Assembly: GCF_000295935.2 (NCBI RefSeq) | Contig: NZ_ALWO02000037.1 | Location: 150,259 to 214,258, forward strand | Source of the DNA: Indibacter alkaliphilus LW1 | GTDB lineage: Bacteria > Bacteroidota > Bacteroidia > Cytophagales > Cyclobacteriaceae | Length of the DNA: 64,000 bases | Reading direction: 5' to 3' | Shown: positions 48,001-57,110 of the stretch, in pieces | Position numbering within the stretch: the stretch's first letter is position 1 | Layout: each line of letters begins with the position of its first letter | Program-made: the position numbers and the translations under genes | The notes under the pieces: generated by a model | What the model saw: only the letters and a program-made list of their open reading frames with translations | What the model was told of the DNA's origin: nothing | Databases searched by the model: none

Positions 48001-48712
48001 TGATATCCTCTGTTTCAAAAAAATCTGCTTTGTCCTGTGTTTTGGGAGCAAATTGTTGTGCTTTTGGCCCTTCAACAAATGCAACGTTGTCTTTATAAGC
48101 TGAAACAATCTTATTGGGGTGTTTCTTTGAAGTTTCTTTGATCAATTGGAAAAGGGTCATCTCCTTTTCAACCCCATCAATTACAAAGTTACCATTGAAA
48201 ATCTTGTGTCTACAATGCTCTGAGTTCACTTGACTGAAACCAAAAACCTCGGAATCTGTCAAAGGCCTTCCCAGCTGTTTGCTCACATCCTCAAGGTAAC
48301 TCACCTCTTCTTCACTTAATGCCAGACCCTCTTTTTGATTATATGAACTGATATCTTCTACTGGAACGATTGATTCGGGCTGAAGGTTAATATCAAAAAT
48401 ATCCTGAGTCAAACCATCGTATTCCTTTTGAAGCATGGGGTCAATGCTGTCCTTGTCCGAAATCGGGTAATATTCTTCTATTCTGATAATTCCTGAAATC
48501 CCCATATTCAGGGTGATTTCCACGGCATTGGTAGACCAAGGAGTAATCATTTCCTTTCTCGGTCCTGCAAACTTTCCTTTTATCTGCTCTTCGTCAAGAG
48601 ATTTGGCTCCTCCGAAGAGCCAGGTAAGTTTGTCTAAATCTTGGGTATTTAATTGGTTTTTGACCTGAACTGCATAAATCAGGTCCTTGGGGGATTGGAA
48701 AAAGAGGATCAT
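45029..48712 (-). CDS. purL: Phosphoribosylformylglycinamidine synthase, single-chain
   Basis: 1227-residue FGAM synthase (purine step 4), ATP- and glutamine-dependent. Order: N-terminal PurS-like part, linker with SEVFGFSQVNSEHCRHKIF, two AIRS-like halves (GAATGSGGEIRDRLAGG; PTGKDSLSMTQKYPGGK), and a C-terminal glutaminase with nucleophile C1074 in GVCNGCQLM and a His in SDHSVAG. The ATG at 48712 (MILFFQSPKD) is chosen; an ATG at 48757 lies upstream, next to a -7-like box. Slightly shorter than the enterobacterial enzyme. Confidence 0.96.
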   Translation of the reverse strand: MILFFQSPKDLIYAVQVKNQLNTQDLDKLTWLFGGAKSLDEEQIKGKFAGPRKEMITPWSTNAVEITLNMGISGIIRIEEYYPISDKDSIDPMLQKEYDGLTQDIFDINLQPESIVPVEDISSYNQKEGLALSEEEVSYLEDVSKQLGRPLTDSEVFGFSQVNSEHCRHKIFNGNFVIDGVEKEMTLFQLIKETSKKHPNKIVSAYKDNVAFVEGPKAQQFAPKTQDKADFFETEDINTVISLKAETHNFPTTVEPFNGAATGSGGEIRDRLAGGTASIPLAGTAVYMTSYPRSEKGRSWEKALEERKWLYQTPMDILIKASNGASDFGNKFGQPLICGSLLTFEHEEDGKAHGFDKVIMLAGGVGFTRKEYAKKNEPGKGDKIIVMGGDNYRIGMGGGAVSSVNTGEFSNAIELNAIQRSNPEMQKRVANVIRAMAESKENPIISIHDHGAGGHLNCLSELVEVTGGTIHLDKLPVGDPTLSAKEIIGNESQERMGLVVSEKDVATLQKISERERAPFYVVGETSGDMHFKFENAKTGEKPVDWNLAYMFGSSPKTILEDSPAKVNFSEPEYSPEQIKSYIEEVLQLEAVACKDWLTNKVDRSVTGRVAKQQTTGEIQLPLNNVAVMALDFTGEKGIATSIGHAPVAALADPEAGSRLAIAEALTNLVWAPITDGLAGVSLSANWMWPAKNSGENDRLYRAVEAVSEFAIELGINIPTGKDSLSMTQKYPGGKTVYSPGTVIISTVGECSAPTAVISPDIKPIEGSKIYYIDFSKDAFKLGGSSFAQSLNKIGNEVPDIKDSHYFSQAFMVIQKLIEKGEILAGHDISSGGMITALLEMSFPNSEVGLKIKLDRLDERDITKALFAENPGVLIQVENPERTRAVLANYGISYASIADVTLDAKVSIDQAGLILDVAELRDVWFKSSYLLDKKQSGEKLALERFTNYKNQKLHYNFAADWKGSFDSFGLNPFRKEPSGKKAAIIREKGVNGDREMAYSLWLAGFDVKDIHMTDLISGRENLEDVQMIVFVGGFSNSDVLGSAKGWAGAFLYNEKAKQALDNFYARKDTLSLGVCNGCQLMVELGLVTPDHDQKPKMLHNESHKFESAFVNVDIPENETVMFGSLSGQRLGVWVAHGEGKFSLPKEKSAYHIGMTYSYQGYPGNPNGSDHSVAGIASSDGRHLAIMPHIERSLKPWNWPHYPAERANEEISPWVEAFVNAYRWVGENS

Positions 48713-48744
48713 GTGCTGTTTTTTGAAGCCTTTTTGAGAAGCAG

Positions 48745-48775
48745 CAAAGGTAACCATTTGGTGGAAAAGATTAAA
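48745..48775 (-). promoter_or_regulatory. Probable purL promoter
   Basis: Minus strand: TTTA (48775-48772), 19-nt spacer, TACCTTTG (48752-48745), a full match to TANNTTTG. The start would lie near 48738, leaving a leader of about 26 nt. It supports the purL ATG at 48712. Confidence 0.6.
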
Positions 48776-48892
48776 GAAATAGGACTAAACTGTGAGACTG
48801 AAGTCAGAATTGTTTTGAGCGGTAATAATCCCCGAAAACCTAGCAGCAAAACTGTATGATGTCCAAAGCGCTAAGAAACTTCCCTCTGAGGT

Positions 48893-50125
48893 TTAAAATT
48901 GAGATTCCTTCAGTCTTTTCCAGACATATTCAAAGTCCTTAAAAATTCTATCCGCATGGTGGGCTACCAAAGAAGGGGAGCTGTTTTGATCCAGCTTTCT
49001 TCCCAAAAAATGCTGCATTCTATCCTTATAGGGCAAAATGGTATCCTCAATCCAATGAGCGGTTTTATATCTTGGATTGATGTTGATATAACCAGCAGCC
49101 AGACCTGAAGGAATAAGCAAATGAGAACCATGAACACCAATTATCAAATGAGTCTCAGAATAAACCCTATTTCTTTCCTTTTCATTTTCAGAAATAATTT
49201 CTTCTATTCTTTGATCATCTATGTACTTGGGAAACCTTCTTGTCTTCCCCAGTCCAGATACATAGATTTCAACTTCAGGAATGGACTTTTTCAATAATTT
49301 AGAACAACGCATCACCAACTGCTTTTGCCTCCACAGAAATACAGGCTTGAACTGATTCAATAATTTAAATTTTTTAGCAAACAGAAATAAAAACTCCAAA
49401 AAAGGGGAATTAAGCCAAAACCTATCCTCTCTCAGCACAAAGCCTATCTTTGGTTTCATTTCCAAGAATTGTCCCAAAGGAAAACTTTGGGATTTCAATA
49501 ACTTCTCCATTGGAACTTCCAAATGATTCAAATGCATGAATGCCGGATGGATCAAAACTTCCTCATATTCTAAAAACAATTTGGAAAGCTCCCGATGTAA
49601 ACCTGATACACCTTTTCTTATTTGCGATACAGCAATCGGAACAGTCCAGATTTCTGAAACATTTTCAGGGACCAACCAAGCACATTGGCTTGGTATGATA
49701 ACCACGACTCCGTAACCGGCTACATCAAAACAGGCATTCCAAAGTTTGGTAAAGACATGTCCGAAGCAATCATCCAGGCAATTCAAAAGAATAATTTTCT
49801 TAGCTTCCGATTTCTTTTCTACTTGGACTTTTATTGCCTTATTTTCGGGAGACTTTAGTCCTTGAATCAGGGGTGCAACCAACCATTCTTTAACCCCAAC
49901 ATCACCGATTATTTCAAAGCTTTCCTTTTTGACCACTACCTGCGAATCTATGGTATGACCTATGGGCAAGGTTTCCCAGAATTCAAGACCACAATGACCA
50001 CAGGATAAATCTCTTAGCACATGTATTCCCTGAAAAAAGTATGCATTTGAAATCACTTCAAATTCCCCACATTGGGGACATTGGCTCTTTTGCTGCACGT
50101 ATGGTTTGAGGGAGATGAAATTCAT
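48893..50125 (-). CDS. Unrecognised protein with N-terminal zinc ribbon
   Basis: 410 residues. Near the N-terminus CPQC and, about 30 residues later, CGHC form a probable zinc ribbon. The middle is hydrophobic-aromatic without membrane helices. The C-terminal part contains THLIIGVHGSHLLIPSGLAAGYININP, which recalls the HGA motif of GT61-like glycosyltransferases. A glycan-related enzyme is a guess. The ATG at 50125 is chosen; a TTG at 50152 is alternative. purL lies 180 bp downstream with its own promoter. Confidence 0.72.
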   Translation of the reverse strand: MNFISLKPYVQQKSQCPQCGEFEVISNAYFFQGIHVLRDLSCGHCGLEFWETLPIGHTIDSQVVVKKESFEIIGDVGVKEWLVAPLIQGLKSPENKAIKVQVEKKSEAKKIILLNCLDDCFGHVFTKLWNACFDVAGYGVVVIIPSQCAWLVPENVSEIWTVPIAVSQIRKGVSGLHRELSKLFLEYEEVLIHPAFMHLNHLEVPMEKLLKSQSFPLGQFLEMKPKIGFVLREDRFWLNSPFLEFLFLFAKKFKLLNQFKPVFLWRQKQLVMRCSKLLKKSIPEVEIYVSGLGKTRRFPKYIDDQRIEEIISENEKERNRVYSETHLIIGVHGSHLLIPSGLAAGYININPRYKTAHWIEDTILPYKDRMQHFLGRKLDQNSSPSLVAHHADRIFKDFEYVWKRLKESQF

Positions 50126-50336
50126 TCTGTAGTTTTTCTGTTCTAATATCAACTTTTTTATCTAAAGCAAAAACCCAAACCGCATAATTTGGAATCTCCT
50201 AAAAATCAGAGATTACGATGACTACAATCCAAAAGCTGCCTTTCATGAATCTTCTTCCTTTTTAATAAATTAAGCCCATAATTCAGCTATTTGGTGGATT
50301 TTTTGTATTTTCCAGCATTCACTAAATCCAGAAAAA

Positions 50337-51185
50337 ATGAAAACGATCCTCGTACCTTATGACTTTTCAAAAGAGGCAGAATATGCATTTAAATTTGCCC
50401 AAGAATTAGCCAAAAATACAACCAAGAAACTTAAGCTTTTTCATGTTATAGAATTGCCGGGCCCTCAAAGCTTTAGCAGTATGGGTGAAGCTGGAGCTTT
50501 TAACAATGATGCCCAGCAGATATTTATGGTGGAACTTGTAGAAAAGCGTAAAAAGCAAATGGCTGACTTAAACGCCAAATTCAAAGATTCACCTTTCACC
50601 TTTGAATCCAAAATTGTTTTTGGCAATCCATTTGCCGGAATTTCAAAAGAAATTGCAGATGCTGATGCGGACCTGGTAGTCATGGGAAGCAAAGGTTCTT
50701 CCGGGCTGGAGGAAGTTCTTATCGGAAGCAACACCGAGAAAGTGGTGAGAAATGCCACTTGTCCTGTAATCACTGTCAAAAATGAGATTCACCCTAAAGA
50801 CATCAAAAAAGTTGTGTTTGCAAGTGATTTTGACAGTGTTCCGGATAAAGTGGTCGACAAACTGAAAAAAGCCTCAATAGTAATAGATGCAGAGCTACAT
50901 CTGGTTAAAATCAACACACCAAGCATGTTTGAAAACACCAGAACTTCCAAGCAAAAAATCAAAGATTTTGTAGATAAACATGGCTTAAAGGTAGCCTCTA
51001 TGGATGTGTACAATAGCTCTTCGGAAGAAGAAGGCATTATTGAATATGCAGACGACATCAATGCAGATATGATTGCAATGGCCACACATGGCAGGACAGG
51101 ATTCCTTCACCTCTTAAGTGGCAGCATTGCAGAGGATGTAGTAAATGCAGCAAAAAGACCCGTGTGGACCATGAAATCCAAATAA
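50337..51185 (+). CDS. Universal stress protein with two UspA domains
   Basis: 282 residues: UspA domain 1 (about 1-148) with the ATP-loop GSKGSSGLEEVLIGSNTEKV, and domain 2 (about 155-280) with THGRTGFLHLLSGSIAEDV. Both carry the G-2x-G-9x-G(S/N) nucleotide-binding pattern, so ATP binding is expected. Likely cytoplasmic stress-survival factor. The SUI1/YciH gene follows after 3 bp. Confidence 0.94.
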   Translation: MKTILVPYDFSKEAEYAFKFAQELAKNTTKKLKLFHVIELPGPQSFSSMGEAGAFNNDAQQIFMVELVEKRKKQMADLNAKFKDSPFTFESKIVFGNPFAGISKEIADADADLVVMGSKGSSGLEEVLIGSNTEKVVRNATCPVITVKNEIHPKDIKKVVFASDFDSVPDKVVDKLKKASIVIDAELHLVKINTPSMFENTRTSKQKIKDFVDKHGLKVASMDVYNSSSEEEGIIEYADDINADMIAMATHGRTGFLHLLSGSIAEDVVNAAKRPVWTMKSK

Positions 51186-51188
51186 AAC

Positions 51189-51545
51189 ATGGGTAGAAAA
51201 AAAAATAATGACTGGAAAAAAAGAGATGGAGTAGTTTTTTCTACCAGTGACAATTTTGATTTTGATTCTGGGGATGAGGAATCCATAGAAACTTTGCCTC
51301 CACAGCAGCAAAACCTTAAGGTAATGTTGGATAAGAAGTCCAGAGGTGGGAAACAAGTAACCCTAATTGAGGGATTCGTAGGAGGTGAGGAAGACCTAAA
51401 AACTTTAGGAAAAATGCTCAAAAGCAAATGTGGTGTTGGTGGCTCAGCTAAAGACGGAGAAATCCTGATTCAAGGTGATCACAGGGATAAAGTTTTAGAG
51501 ATTCTTCTCAAAGAAGGATATAAGGCAAAAAAATCAGGAGGTTAA
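51189..51545 (+). CDS. SUI1/YciH-family translation initiation factor-like protein
   Basis: 118 residues: a basic, acidic low-complexity N-terminus (NNDWKKRDG...[11 protein letters not shown]), then the SUI1/eIF1 domain (about 42-115) with [43 protein letters not shown]. It may affect start-codon fidelity, though the bacterial role is poorly known. Operon with the universal stress protein. Confidence 0.93.
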   Translation: MGRKKNNDWKKRDGVVFSTSDNFDFDSGDEESIETLPPQQQNLKVMLDKKSRGGKQVTLIEGFVGGEEDLKTLGKMLKSKCGVGGSAKDGEILIQGDHRDKVLEILLKEGYKAKKSGG

Positions 51546-51554
51546 AACTAGAAT

Positions 51555-51588
51555 GCACCAAGCTTTATTCAGTTTGGTGTTCTTTTAT
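51555..51588 (+). terminator. Terminator-like hairpin after the SUI1 gene
   Basis: GCACCAA / TTTGGTGT stem with a 12-nt loop, followed by TCTTTTATAT. The next gene starts 6 bp beyond, so it may be leaky. Confidence 0.5.
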
Positions 51589-51593
51589 ATCAC

Positions 51594-52328
51594 ATGTGGA
51601 ATAGACTATCTTATTTTGCAGAACTGGTTTTTTTGATTCCATTTTTACCCCTTCTACATTTTGAGGGAAAAAGACTTCGGAAAAAAATCAAAAGATTAAA
51701 ACCATATTCTGAATATCTACAATTTGGACCCAAGAGCAAGAACCCCATTCTGATCATTGGTGAATCAACTGCCGCTGGTGTAGGAGCCTCTTCAGCTGAA
51801 AAGACCATAGCCAAACAAATATTCGAACTAAGTGACAAATCCGCAGAAGTTCTGAATCTTGGGAAAAATGGTCTTTTGGCAAAAGGGCTAAATGGACTGT
51901 TGAGACACGGCTTGGACAAATCCGGTTGGAAGGCACAAAGAACTATAATCCTGATAGGAGCCAATGATTGCTTTAAGTTTACTCCACCCTGGAAGTTTTT
52001 TCAGGAATTAAGCACTTTTACAAACCTCCTTCAAAAGCAAAATGGAACGAAGGATATCATCATTCCCAGTATTCCCCCAGTCAACAGATTCCCTACCATC
52101 CCTTTTGTATTGAAGATCTTTTTAGGTTGGCATAGAAGCTTATTAATGAATGAGTTGAGAAAATTGGACAAACAAAATGAAAATGTAAAGCTCCTGGATT
52201 TTGGTGTTGATTATACTCAGGAATTTTTTGCTGAAGACGGAATACATCCATCAGACTTAGGTTATGAAATAATGGCGAAAAGAATTGTAGATAACTCGGA
52301 TATTTTGGATGAGCTTTTGCCAAAATAA
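51594..52328 (+). CDS. SGNH/GDSL hydrolase
   Basis: 244-residue esterase/lipase-type hydrolase. Block I IGESTAAGVGA (catalytic Ser), GKNG region, block III GAND, and block V DGIHPSDLGYE (catalytic Asp and His). One N-terminal hydrophobic segment (FAELVFLIPFLPLL) may anchor it to the membrane. Substrate unknown. Confidence 0.9.
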   Translation: MWNRLSYFAELVFLIPFLPLLHFEGKRLRKKIKRLKPYSEYLQFGPKSKNPILIIGESTAAGVGASSAEKTIAKQIFELSDKSAEVLNLGKNGLLAKGLNGLLRHGLDKSGWKAQRTIILIGANDCFKFTPPWKFFQELSTFTNLLQKQNGTKDIIIPSIPPVNRFPTIPFVLKIFLGWHRSLLMNELRKLDKQNENVKLLDFGVDYTQEFFAEDGIHPSDLGYEIMAKRIVDNSDILDELLPK

Positions 52329-52352
52329 AGTGACTCCCAAAGGGAGCCACTT
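52328..52352 (+). terminator. Hairpin after the SGNH hydrolase gene
   Basis: AAGTG-A-CTCCC / GGGAG-C-CACTT, loop AAA, one mismatch. It starts at the stop codon; only a weak T-rich tail. Confidence 0.5.
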
Positions 52353-52503
52353 ATTAAGCCTAAAAAATGAACCACAAACTAAACTGTTATCTCAAATTTT
52401 AGGGTAGTTAAATAATGTTGGTTTTGGAAATATGTACGAAAGGAATAATGTATCTGGATCACTGTACTTCTACATTTCATGTTTTATTTATGTTTGAAGT
52501 CTA

Positions 52504-53085
52504 ATGAGTAAGACTTTAGCAAGCGCAAAAACCCTGTCTATCATAGGGCATCCACTGATCTTGGGAAACCTCTATGTGATCATCATGAGCTTTCAGAAAA
52601 TGCCAAGTAAGCAAGCCTTATGGGTCAGTGGAATGACCTTATTATTAGTTACCCTACCGATCATTTTTCACAATTTGAGAAAAACAAAATCAGGGGCATA
52701 CAGCAATTTTGATGTATCAGACCAAGCCCAAAGAAAATCATTTTATCCCTTTGCTATAGGATTGTTTGTCCTCTTGAACCTACTTTTTTTCTTATTGGAC
52801 CTCCCTAGGGCCGTGATTTACCACACTCTCAATTTCCTGGTTTTCCTGATCATCATGGCATTAGTGAATTTCAGAATCAAAGCATCTCTTCATGCAGGAA
52901 TCGCATTCTATATTTCCGTTTCACTCTGGGAAGTTCATTTGATTTTAGGTTCAATACTCTTGTTTTTAGCTCTTGGAATCGCCTGGTCAAGACTGTTCAC
53001 AGGCAGACATAGTCTGAATGAACTGATTATTGGAAGCATGTTAGGAATCATTTCAGGATTATTTGGAGTTTTTCTGATTATATAG
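52504..53085 (+). CDS. PAP2-like membrane protein
   Basis: 193 residues with five or six membrane segments. IKASLHAGIAFY (about 121-132) and SRLFTGRHSLNELIIGS (about 161-177) resemble motifs 2 and 3 of PAP2 lipid phosphatases; the first motif is not clear. A role in lipid-phosphate dephosphorylation is possible. TATGTTTG at 52489-52496 matches a -7 box only 7 bp before the ATG, so a leaderless mRNA is possible. The 175-bp gap before it has no other feature than the hairpin at 52328. Confidence 0.72.
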   Translation: MSKTLASAKTLSIIGHPLILGNLYVIIMSFQKMPSKQALWVSGMTLLLVTLPIIFHNLRKTKSGAYSNFDVSDQAQRKSFYPFAIGLFVLLNLLFFLLDLPRAVIYHTLNFLVFLIIMALVNFRIKASLHAGIAFYISVSLWEVHLILGSILLFLALGIAWSRLFTGRHSLNELIIGSMLGIISGLFGVFLII

Positions 53086-53181
53086 ATGAAAAAATCATAT
53101 TCTGCCATTCAAAGGAAATATTATATCAGTCATCAAAACCTTTAGCTTTCAATTGCATTGGAAATTGGATTACTCTTTAGA

Positions 53182-53214
53182 TTTAGGTAATTTTTAAAAC
53201 TTAGTATACCTTTT
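53182..53214 (+). promoter_or_regulatory. Possible promoter of the VOC gene
   Basis: TTTA at 53182-53185, 21-nt spacer, TACCTTTT at 53207-53214 (7 of 8). Leader of about 35 nt. Confidence 0.42.
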
Positions 53215-53254
53215 TCACAAAATCAATCCAATAAAACGCGTAATTATTTGAACT

Positions 53255-53647
53255 ATGAAATACAGCCAAATCAAAGAGACCTGTCTCTACATTTCTGATC
53301 TTGATTTAGCAGAAGAGTTTTATCACCATATTTTGGAAATGCCTGTTATTTCTAAAGTAGATGGAAGGCATATTTTCTTTAGGTGTGGCTCTTCTGTCTT
53401 GCTTTGCTTTCTACCCGAAGCTACACAACATGAAGAAAAGCTTCCCCCTCACTTTGCAAGAGGCAAGCAGCACATTGCTTTTGAGGTCAGCAAAAGGGAT
53501 TATCTCAAGGCAAAATCTGAATTACTTCAAAAAGGGATCACAATCACCCATGAACAGGAATGGGCTAAAGGTCAAAAAAGCGCTTATTTTGAAGACCCCT
53601 TTGGTCACGTTTTGGAAATTGTACCCTATGGAATTTGGGAGAAATAA
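53255..53647 (+). CDS. VOC-superfamily (glyoxalase/bleomycin-resistance-like) protein
   Basis: 130-residue metal-dependent VOC fold with two beta-alpha-beta-beta-beta modules: KETCLYISDLDLAEEFYHHIL and HIAFEVSKRDYLKAKSELLQKG. The end YFEDPFGHVLEIVPY carries the usual metal-ligand Glu. Substrate unknown. Confidence 0.9.
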   Translation: MKYSQIKETCLYISDLDLAEEFYHHILEMPVISKVDGRHIFFRCGSSVLLCFLPEATQHEEKLPPHFARGKQHIAFEVSKRDYLKAKSELLQKGITITHEQEWAKGQKSAYFEDPFGHVLEIVPYGIWEK

Positions 53648-53802
53648 TGCATACATGCTTCTTTATCATCAATAATCCCTTTAAAAAGACTACCTTTGTC
53701 TTAGTTTTTGCATAATGCACAAGGCCGGTTGTAGGCCCAAAGATCATCACAATAGGCTTCAGAAGTACATACAACGACTTTTAGCCAGTTTAATTCGCCC
53801 AA

Positions 53803-54999
53803 ATGGCATTCAATAATTTACCACTCATAGAGCCCATCCTTAAGGCTGTTGCCCAAGAAGGATACACTACTCCTACCCCAATTCAGCAAAAAGCCATCCC
53901 GCTTGTACTCGATGGAAATGACCTATTAGGTTGTGCCCAGACCGGTACAGGCAAGACAGCTGCTTTTTCTATTCCCATTATCCAGCTGCTCAGCACACAA
54001 AAGCAAAGCAGACCAGGTATCAAGGCACTTATCCTGACACCCACTCGGGAACTGGCTATTCAAATCAACGAAAGCCTGGCCTCCTATGGCAAGTTTACCA
54101 AAATCAGGCATACTGTTATTTTTGGGGGTGTTTCACAGCTTCATCAAACTAATGCACTCAAGCGAGGAGTTGACATTCTTGTAGCTACCCCGGGAAGACT
54201 TCTGGATTTGATCAATCAAAAGTATATTGACCTGAGACATTTGGAAATCTTTGTTCTGGATGAGGCAGATAGAATGTTGGATATGGGTTTTATCCACGAT
54301 GTCAAAAAACTGATCAATATCATTCCCACTAAGCGGCAGACGCTGTTTTTCTCCGCGACCATGCCTTCGGAAATTCAGAAATTGGCCGATACTTTATTAA
54401 AGAACCCGAAATATGTAGAAGTAACGCCCCCATCCTCCACTGTGGAGAAGATTACTCAAAAATTATATTTCACCAATAAAAATGACAAGGCCAAGCTTCT
54501 GATACACCTTTTGGAAAAAGAAAACATCGGCTCAGCTTTGGTATTTGGAAGAACCAAACATGGTTCTGACAAGGTGGTCAAGCTCTTACAGAGGGAAGGA
54601 ATCAAAGCAGCTGCTATCCATGGCAATAAAAGCCAAAATGCCCGACAGAATGCTTTGAATGATTTTAAAAATGGAAAAATCCGTATTTTGGTAGCCACTG
54701 ATATCGCTGCAAGAGGCATAGATATAGATGAATTGGCCACTGTGTTCAACTATGATTTGCCAAATATTCCGGAAACATACGTTCACAGGATAGGCCGTAC
54801 CGGTAGAGCCGGGAATTCAGGTGTTGCCATTTCATTTGCAGATCAGGATACGATGAAGGAATATAGAGATATTGAAAAACTTATTGGGATCAAAATACCT
54901 GTCATCGATGAGCATCCTTATCAAATGAGTGGTAATCCTACGGTAGAAAAGAAGGAACAAAAAAATAATAAAAGGTCCTTTTCCAGAAAAAGACGCTAA
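53803..54999 (+). CDS. rhlE: DEAD-box RNA helicase, RhlE-type
   Basis: 398-residue RNA helicase. Q motif [10 protein letters not shown], motif I AQTGTGKT (45-52), Ia PTRELA, motif II DEAD (153-156), III SAT, then IV-VI in domain 2 ([21 protein letters not shown]). Short Lys/Arg tail for RNA binding. Ribosome assembly or mRNA turnover role. TACCTTTG at 53691-53698 may be its -7 box, giving a leader of about 100 nt, which would suit cold regulation (inference). Confidence 0.93.
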   Translation: MAFNNLPLIEPILKAVAQEGYTTPTPIQQKAIPLVLDGNDLLGCAQTGTGKTAAFSIPIIQLLSTQKQSRPGIKALILTPTRELAIQINESLASYGKFTKIRHTVIFGGVSQLHQTNALKRGVDILVATPGRLLDLINQKYIDLRHLEIFVLDEADRMLDMGFIHDVKKLINIIPTKRQTLFFSATMPSEIQKLADTLLKNPKYVEVTPPSSTVEKITQKLYFTNKNDKAKLLIHLLEKENIGSALVFGRTKHGSDKVVKLLQREGIKAAAIHGNKSQNARQNALNDFKNGKIRILVATDIAARGIDIDELATVFNYDLPNIPETYVHRIGRTGRAGNSGVAISFADQDTMKEYRDIEKLIGIKIPVIDEHPYQMSGNPTVEKKEQKNNKRSFSRKRR

Positions 55000-55110
55000 T
55001 CATACTTTGTTTATTTATGGGTAAAATTTATACTCATAGATTTTTTTCACCATTAGAGCTTTGAGTTTGATCAATTCAGTCAGAAAACCGGCAGCTCTTA
55101 GATCTCATTC

Positions 55111-55175
55111 TTCAAACTGTCTAGTTTGAATTAATATCAAAAAAAAACCGATGAAAAATCATCGGTTTTTTTATT
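55111..55175. terminator. Bidirectional terminator between rhlE and the convergent hydrolase gene
   Basis: Strong hairpin: A7-CCGATGA / TCATCGG-T7 with loop AAAA (55141-55172), T-runs on both strands. An 8-bp hairpin TTCAAACT/AGTTTGAA lies just before it (55111-55130). Confidence 0.93.
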
Positions 55176-55206
55176 TTTTGAATTAAGTTCAAGAGGGCTT
55201 TACGGT

Positions 55207-56043
55207 TTAGATCCTTTCCTCTATCCATTCCAAAATATCCTTCATGATAGTGTCTCTCTCAGGCTCGTTGACTAGCTCATGATAAAGCTCCGGGTATCTG
55301 TGAAAAGTTTTATCTTCAGATGGGATATTCCTAAAAAACTCCTCTGTTCCTTTAGGATTGGTAAGTTTATCAGCTGTTCCATGTAATAAGAGTACCGGCC
55401 AATCAAATTCGTTTGAATTGAATTTGATAAAATCGATCATGCGCAGAATTTGGTAGCCAGTTCTGGCAGGTATAGATTCTGAATAGACCAAAGGATCTTT
55501 ATTGTAATTTTCAACTACTTGCTTATCCCTGGAGATTTTTGTTGAATCCAGTTTGAGAACTTTCAACTTGGGAGTCAAAAAACTCAATACTGATGAGACT
55601 TTAATCAAAAAGTCAGAAACATTTTCATCAGGTTTGAGAGCAGGGGCAGACAAAATCACACCCTCGGCCTGACTCTTATATTCCAACATATAGGAAGCTA
55701 CTAAAGCTCCTCCCATACTGTGTCCGAAAATAAATGCTGGAACAGAAGGGAAATAGTTTTTTACTTTTTCGAAGAGGGAATCAATATCTTTCAAGTAGTC
55801 CAAATAGTCTCCGAAATAAGCAGTGGGTTTGGGTAAAGATGATTGCCCGTGCCCCCTCCCATCAAAAGTAAAAACGGCTATATCATTCCTCACAAGAAGG
55901 TCTGCCAAATGGCCATATCTACTACTGTGTTCACCCAGCCCATGGACTAATAGAATTGAAGCTTTGGCCCTTTCTGGCATCCAAGCTTGTAGAAAGAGTT
56001 TCAGTCCATCATGAGTGTTATACTCTGTTTCTAAATGTGGCAT
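55207..56043 (-). CDS. Alpha/beta hydrolase, monoacylglycerol-lipase/lysophospholipase type
   Basis: 278-residue serine hydrolase. LLVHGLGEHSSRYGHLADLL, FDGRGHGQS, nucleophile elbow GHSMGGAL, then Asp in HGTADKLTNP and His in ELYHELVNEPER. No signal peptide, so cytoplasmic. The ATG at 56043 (MPHLETEYNTHDG) is preferred over 56076. Substrate probably a lipid or other ester. Downstream of menB on the same strand, separated by a hairpin. Confidence 0.9.
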   Translation of the reverse strand: MPHLETEYNTHDGLKLFLQAWMPERAKASILLVHGLGEHSSRYGHLADLLVRNDIAVFTFDGRGHGQSSLPKPTAYFGDYLDYLKDIDSLFEKVKNYFPSVPAFIFGHSMGGALVASYMLEYKSQAEGVILSAPALKPDENVSDFLIKVSSVLSFLTPKLKVLKLDSTKISRDKQVVENYNKDPLVYSESIPARTGYQILRMIDFIKFNSNEFDWPVLLLHGTADKLTNPKGTEEFFRNIPSEDKTFHRYPELYHELVNEPERDTIMKDILEWIEERI

Positions 56044-56148
56044 ACTGTGAAATTGAAAAGTAAATAATCTTATCAAAAACCAATTTAGCTTTTATTCCTG
56101 AAGGGAAGTAAAAGACTGGAAAATAAATGAAAACCAGAAAATAATAAA

Positions 56149-56171
56149 GGTGAGTTTTTTAAAAACCCACC
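56149..56171 (-). terminator. Possible terminator after menB
   Basis: GGTGAGTTTTT / AAAAACCCACC hairpin (one A-C mismatch) 22 bp beyond the menB stop; the minus strand continues with a T-rich stretch. Confidence 0.45.
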
Positions 56172-56192
56172 CTATAATTTACTTGATTTAAA

Positions 56193-57032
56193 TCATGGTA
56201 TCCATTTGATTCCCTTAAAATTAGGCTTTCGCTTCTCAAGAAAAGCATTCCTACCTTCTTTGGCTTCTTCAGTCATGTAAGCAAGCCTGGTCGCTTCGCC
56301 TGCAAAGACCTGTTGTCCTACCATTCCATCATCTGTAAGGTTCATGGCAAACTTCAGCATTTTGATGGATGTTGGAGATTTTTCCAGAATTTCCTGAGCC
56401 CATTGGTAGGCAGTACCTTCTAGCTCATCATGGGGAATTACAGCATTGACCATGCCCATATCCGCTGCATCCTGAGCTGAATAATTCCTTCCCAAAAAGA
56501 AAATTTCCCTAGCCTTTTTCTGACCCACCATTTTGGCAAGATAAGCTGATCCATACCCTCCATCAAAGCTCGTCACATCAGCGTCAGTCTGTTTGAAAAT
56601 GGCATGTTCCTTACTGGCCAAAGTCAGATCACAGACTACATGCAGACTGTGACCTCCACCCACAGCCCACCCAGGAACTACAGCAATTACGACCTTTGGC
56701 ATAAACCGGATCAAGCGCTGCACTTCCAATATATTCAAGCGGTGCATTCCGTCCTCTCCGACGTAGCCTTGATGTCCACGAGCTTTCTGATCTCCGCCGG
56801 AACAAAATGAATAAACCCCATCTTTGGGAGAAGGGCCTTCAGCAGAAAGAAGAATGACCCCAATAGATGTATCTTCTTGCGCATCGTAAAAAGCATCATA
56901 TAATTCACTGGTGGTTTTGGGTCTGAAAGCATTCCTTACCTCAGGCCTGTTAAATGCTATCCTAGCTACACCGTTGCATTTTTTATAGGTAATGTCCTGA
57001 TATTCCTTTGCGGTTTTCCAGTCTATAGTCAT
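56193..57032 (-). CDS. menB: 1,4-dihydroxy-2-naphthoyl-CoA synthase
   Basis: 279-residue crotonase-fold enzyme closing the second naphthoquinone ring in menaquinone synthesis. Signature FCSGGDQKARGHQGYVG, GWAVGGGHSLHVVCDLTLAS, DADVTSFDGGYGSAYLAK and the C-terminal KRKPNFKGIKWIP. Length is typical. Divergent from menE across 78 bp, consistent with joint control of quinone synthesis. Confidence 0.96.
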   Translation of the reverse strand: MTIDWKTAKEYQDITYKKCNGVARIAFNRPEVRNAFRPKTTSELYDAFYDAQEDTSIGVILLSAEGPSPKDGVYSFCSGGDQKARGHQGYVGEDGMHRLNILEVQRLIRFMPKVVIAVVPGWAVGGGHSLHVVCDLTLASKEHAIFKQTDADVTSFDGGYGSAYLAKMVGQKKAREIFFLGRNYSAQDAADMGMVNAVIPHDELEGTAYQWAQEILEKSPTSIKMLKFAMNLTDDGMVGQQVFAGEATRLAYMTEEAKEGRNAFLEKRKPNFKGIKWIP

Positions 57033-57110
57033 ATTTATTCGTTTTATTTTTACGCAAGATAACAGCCTTGCAGGAAATTTGTTGAATTTTGGAGCTATAC
57101 TGAATTGAGA

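Noticed and set aside
48713-48757. Longer purL from the ATG at 48757
   Set aside because: The -7-like TACCTTTG at 48745-48752 would lie inside it and the family N-terminus begins at 48712.
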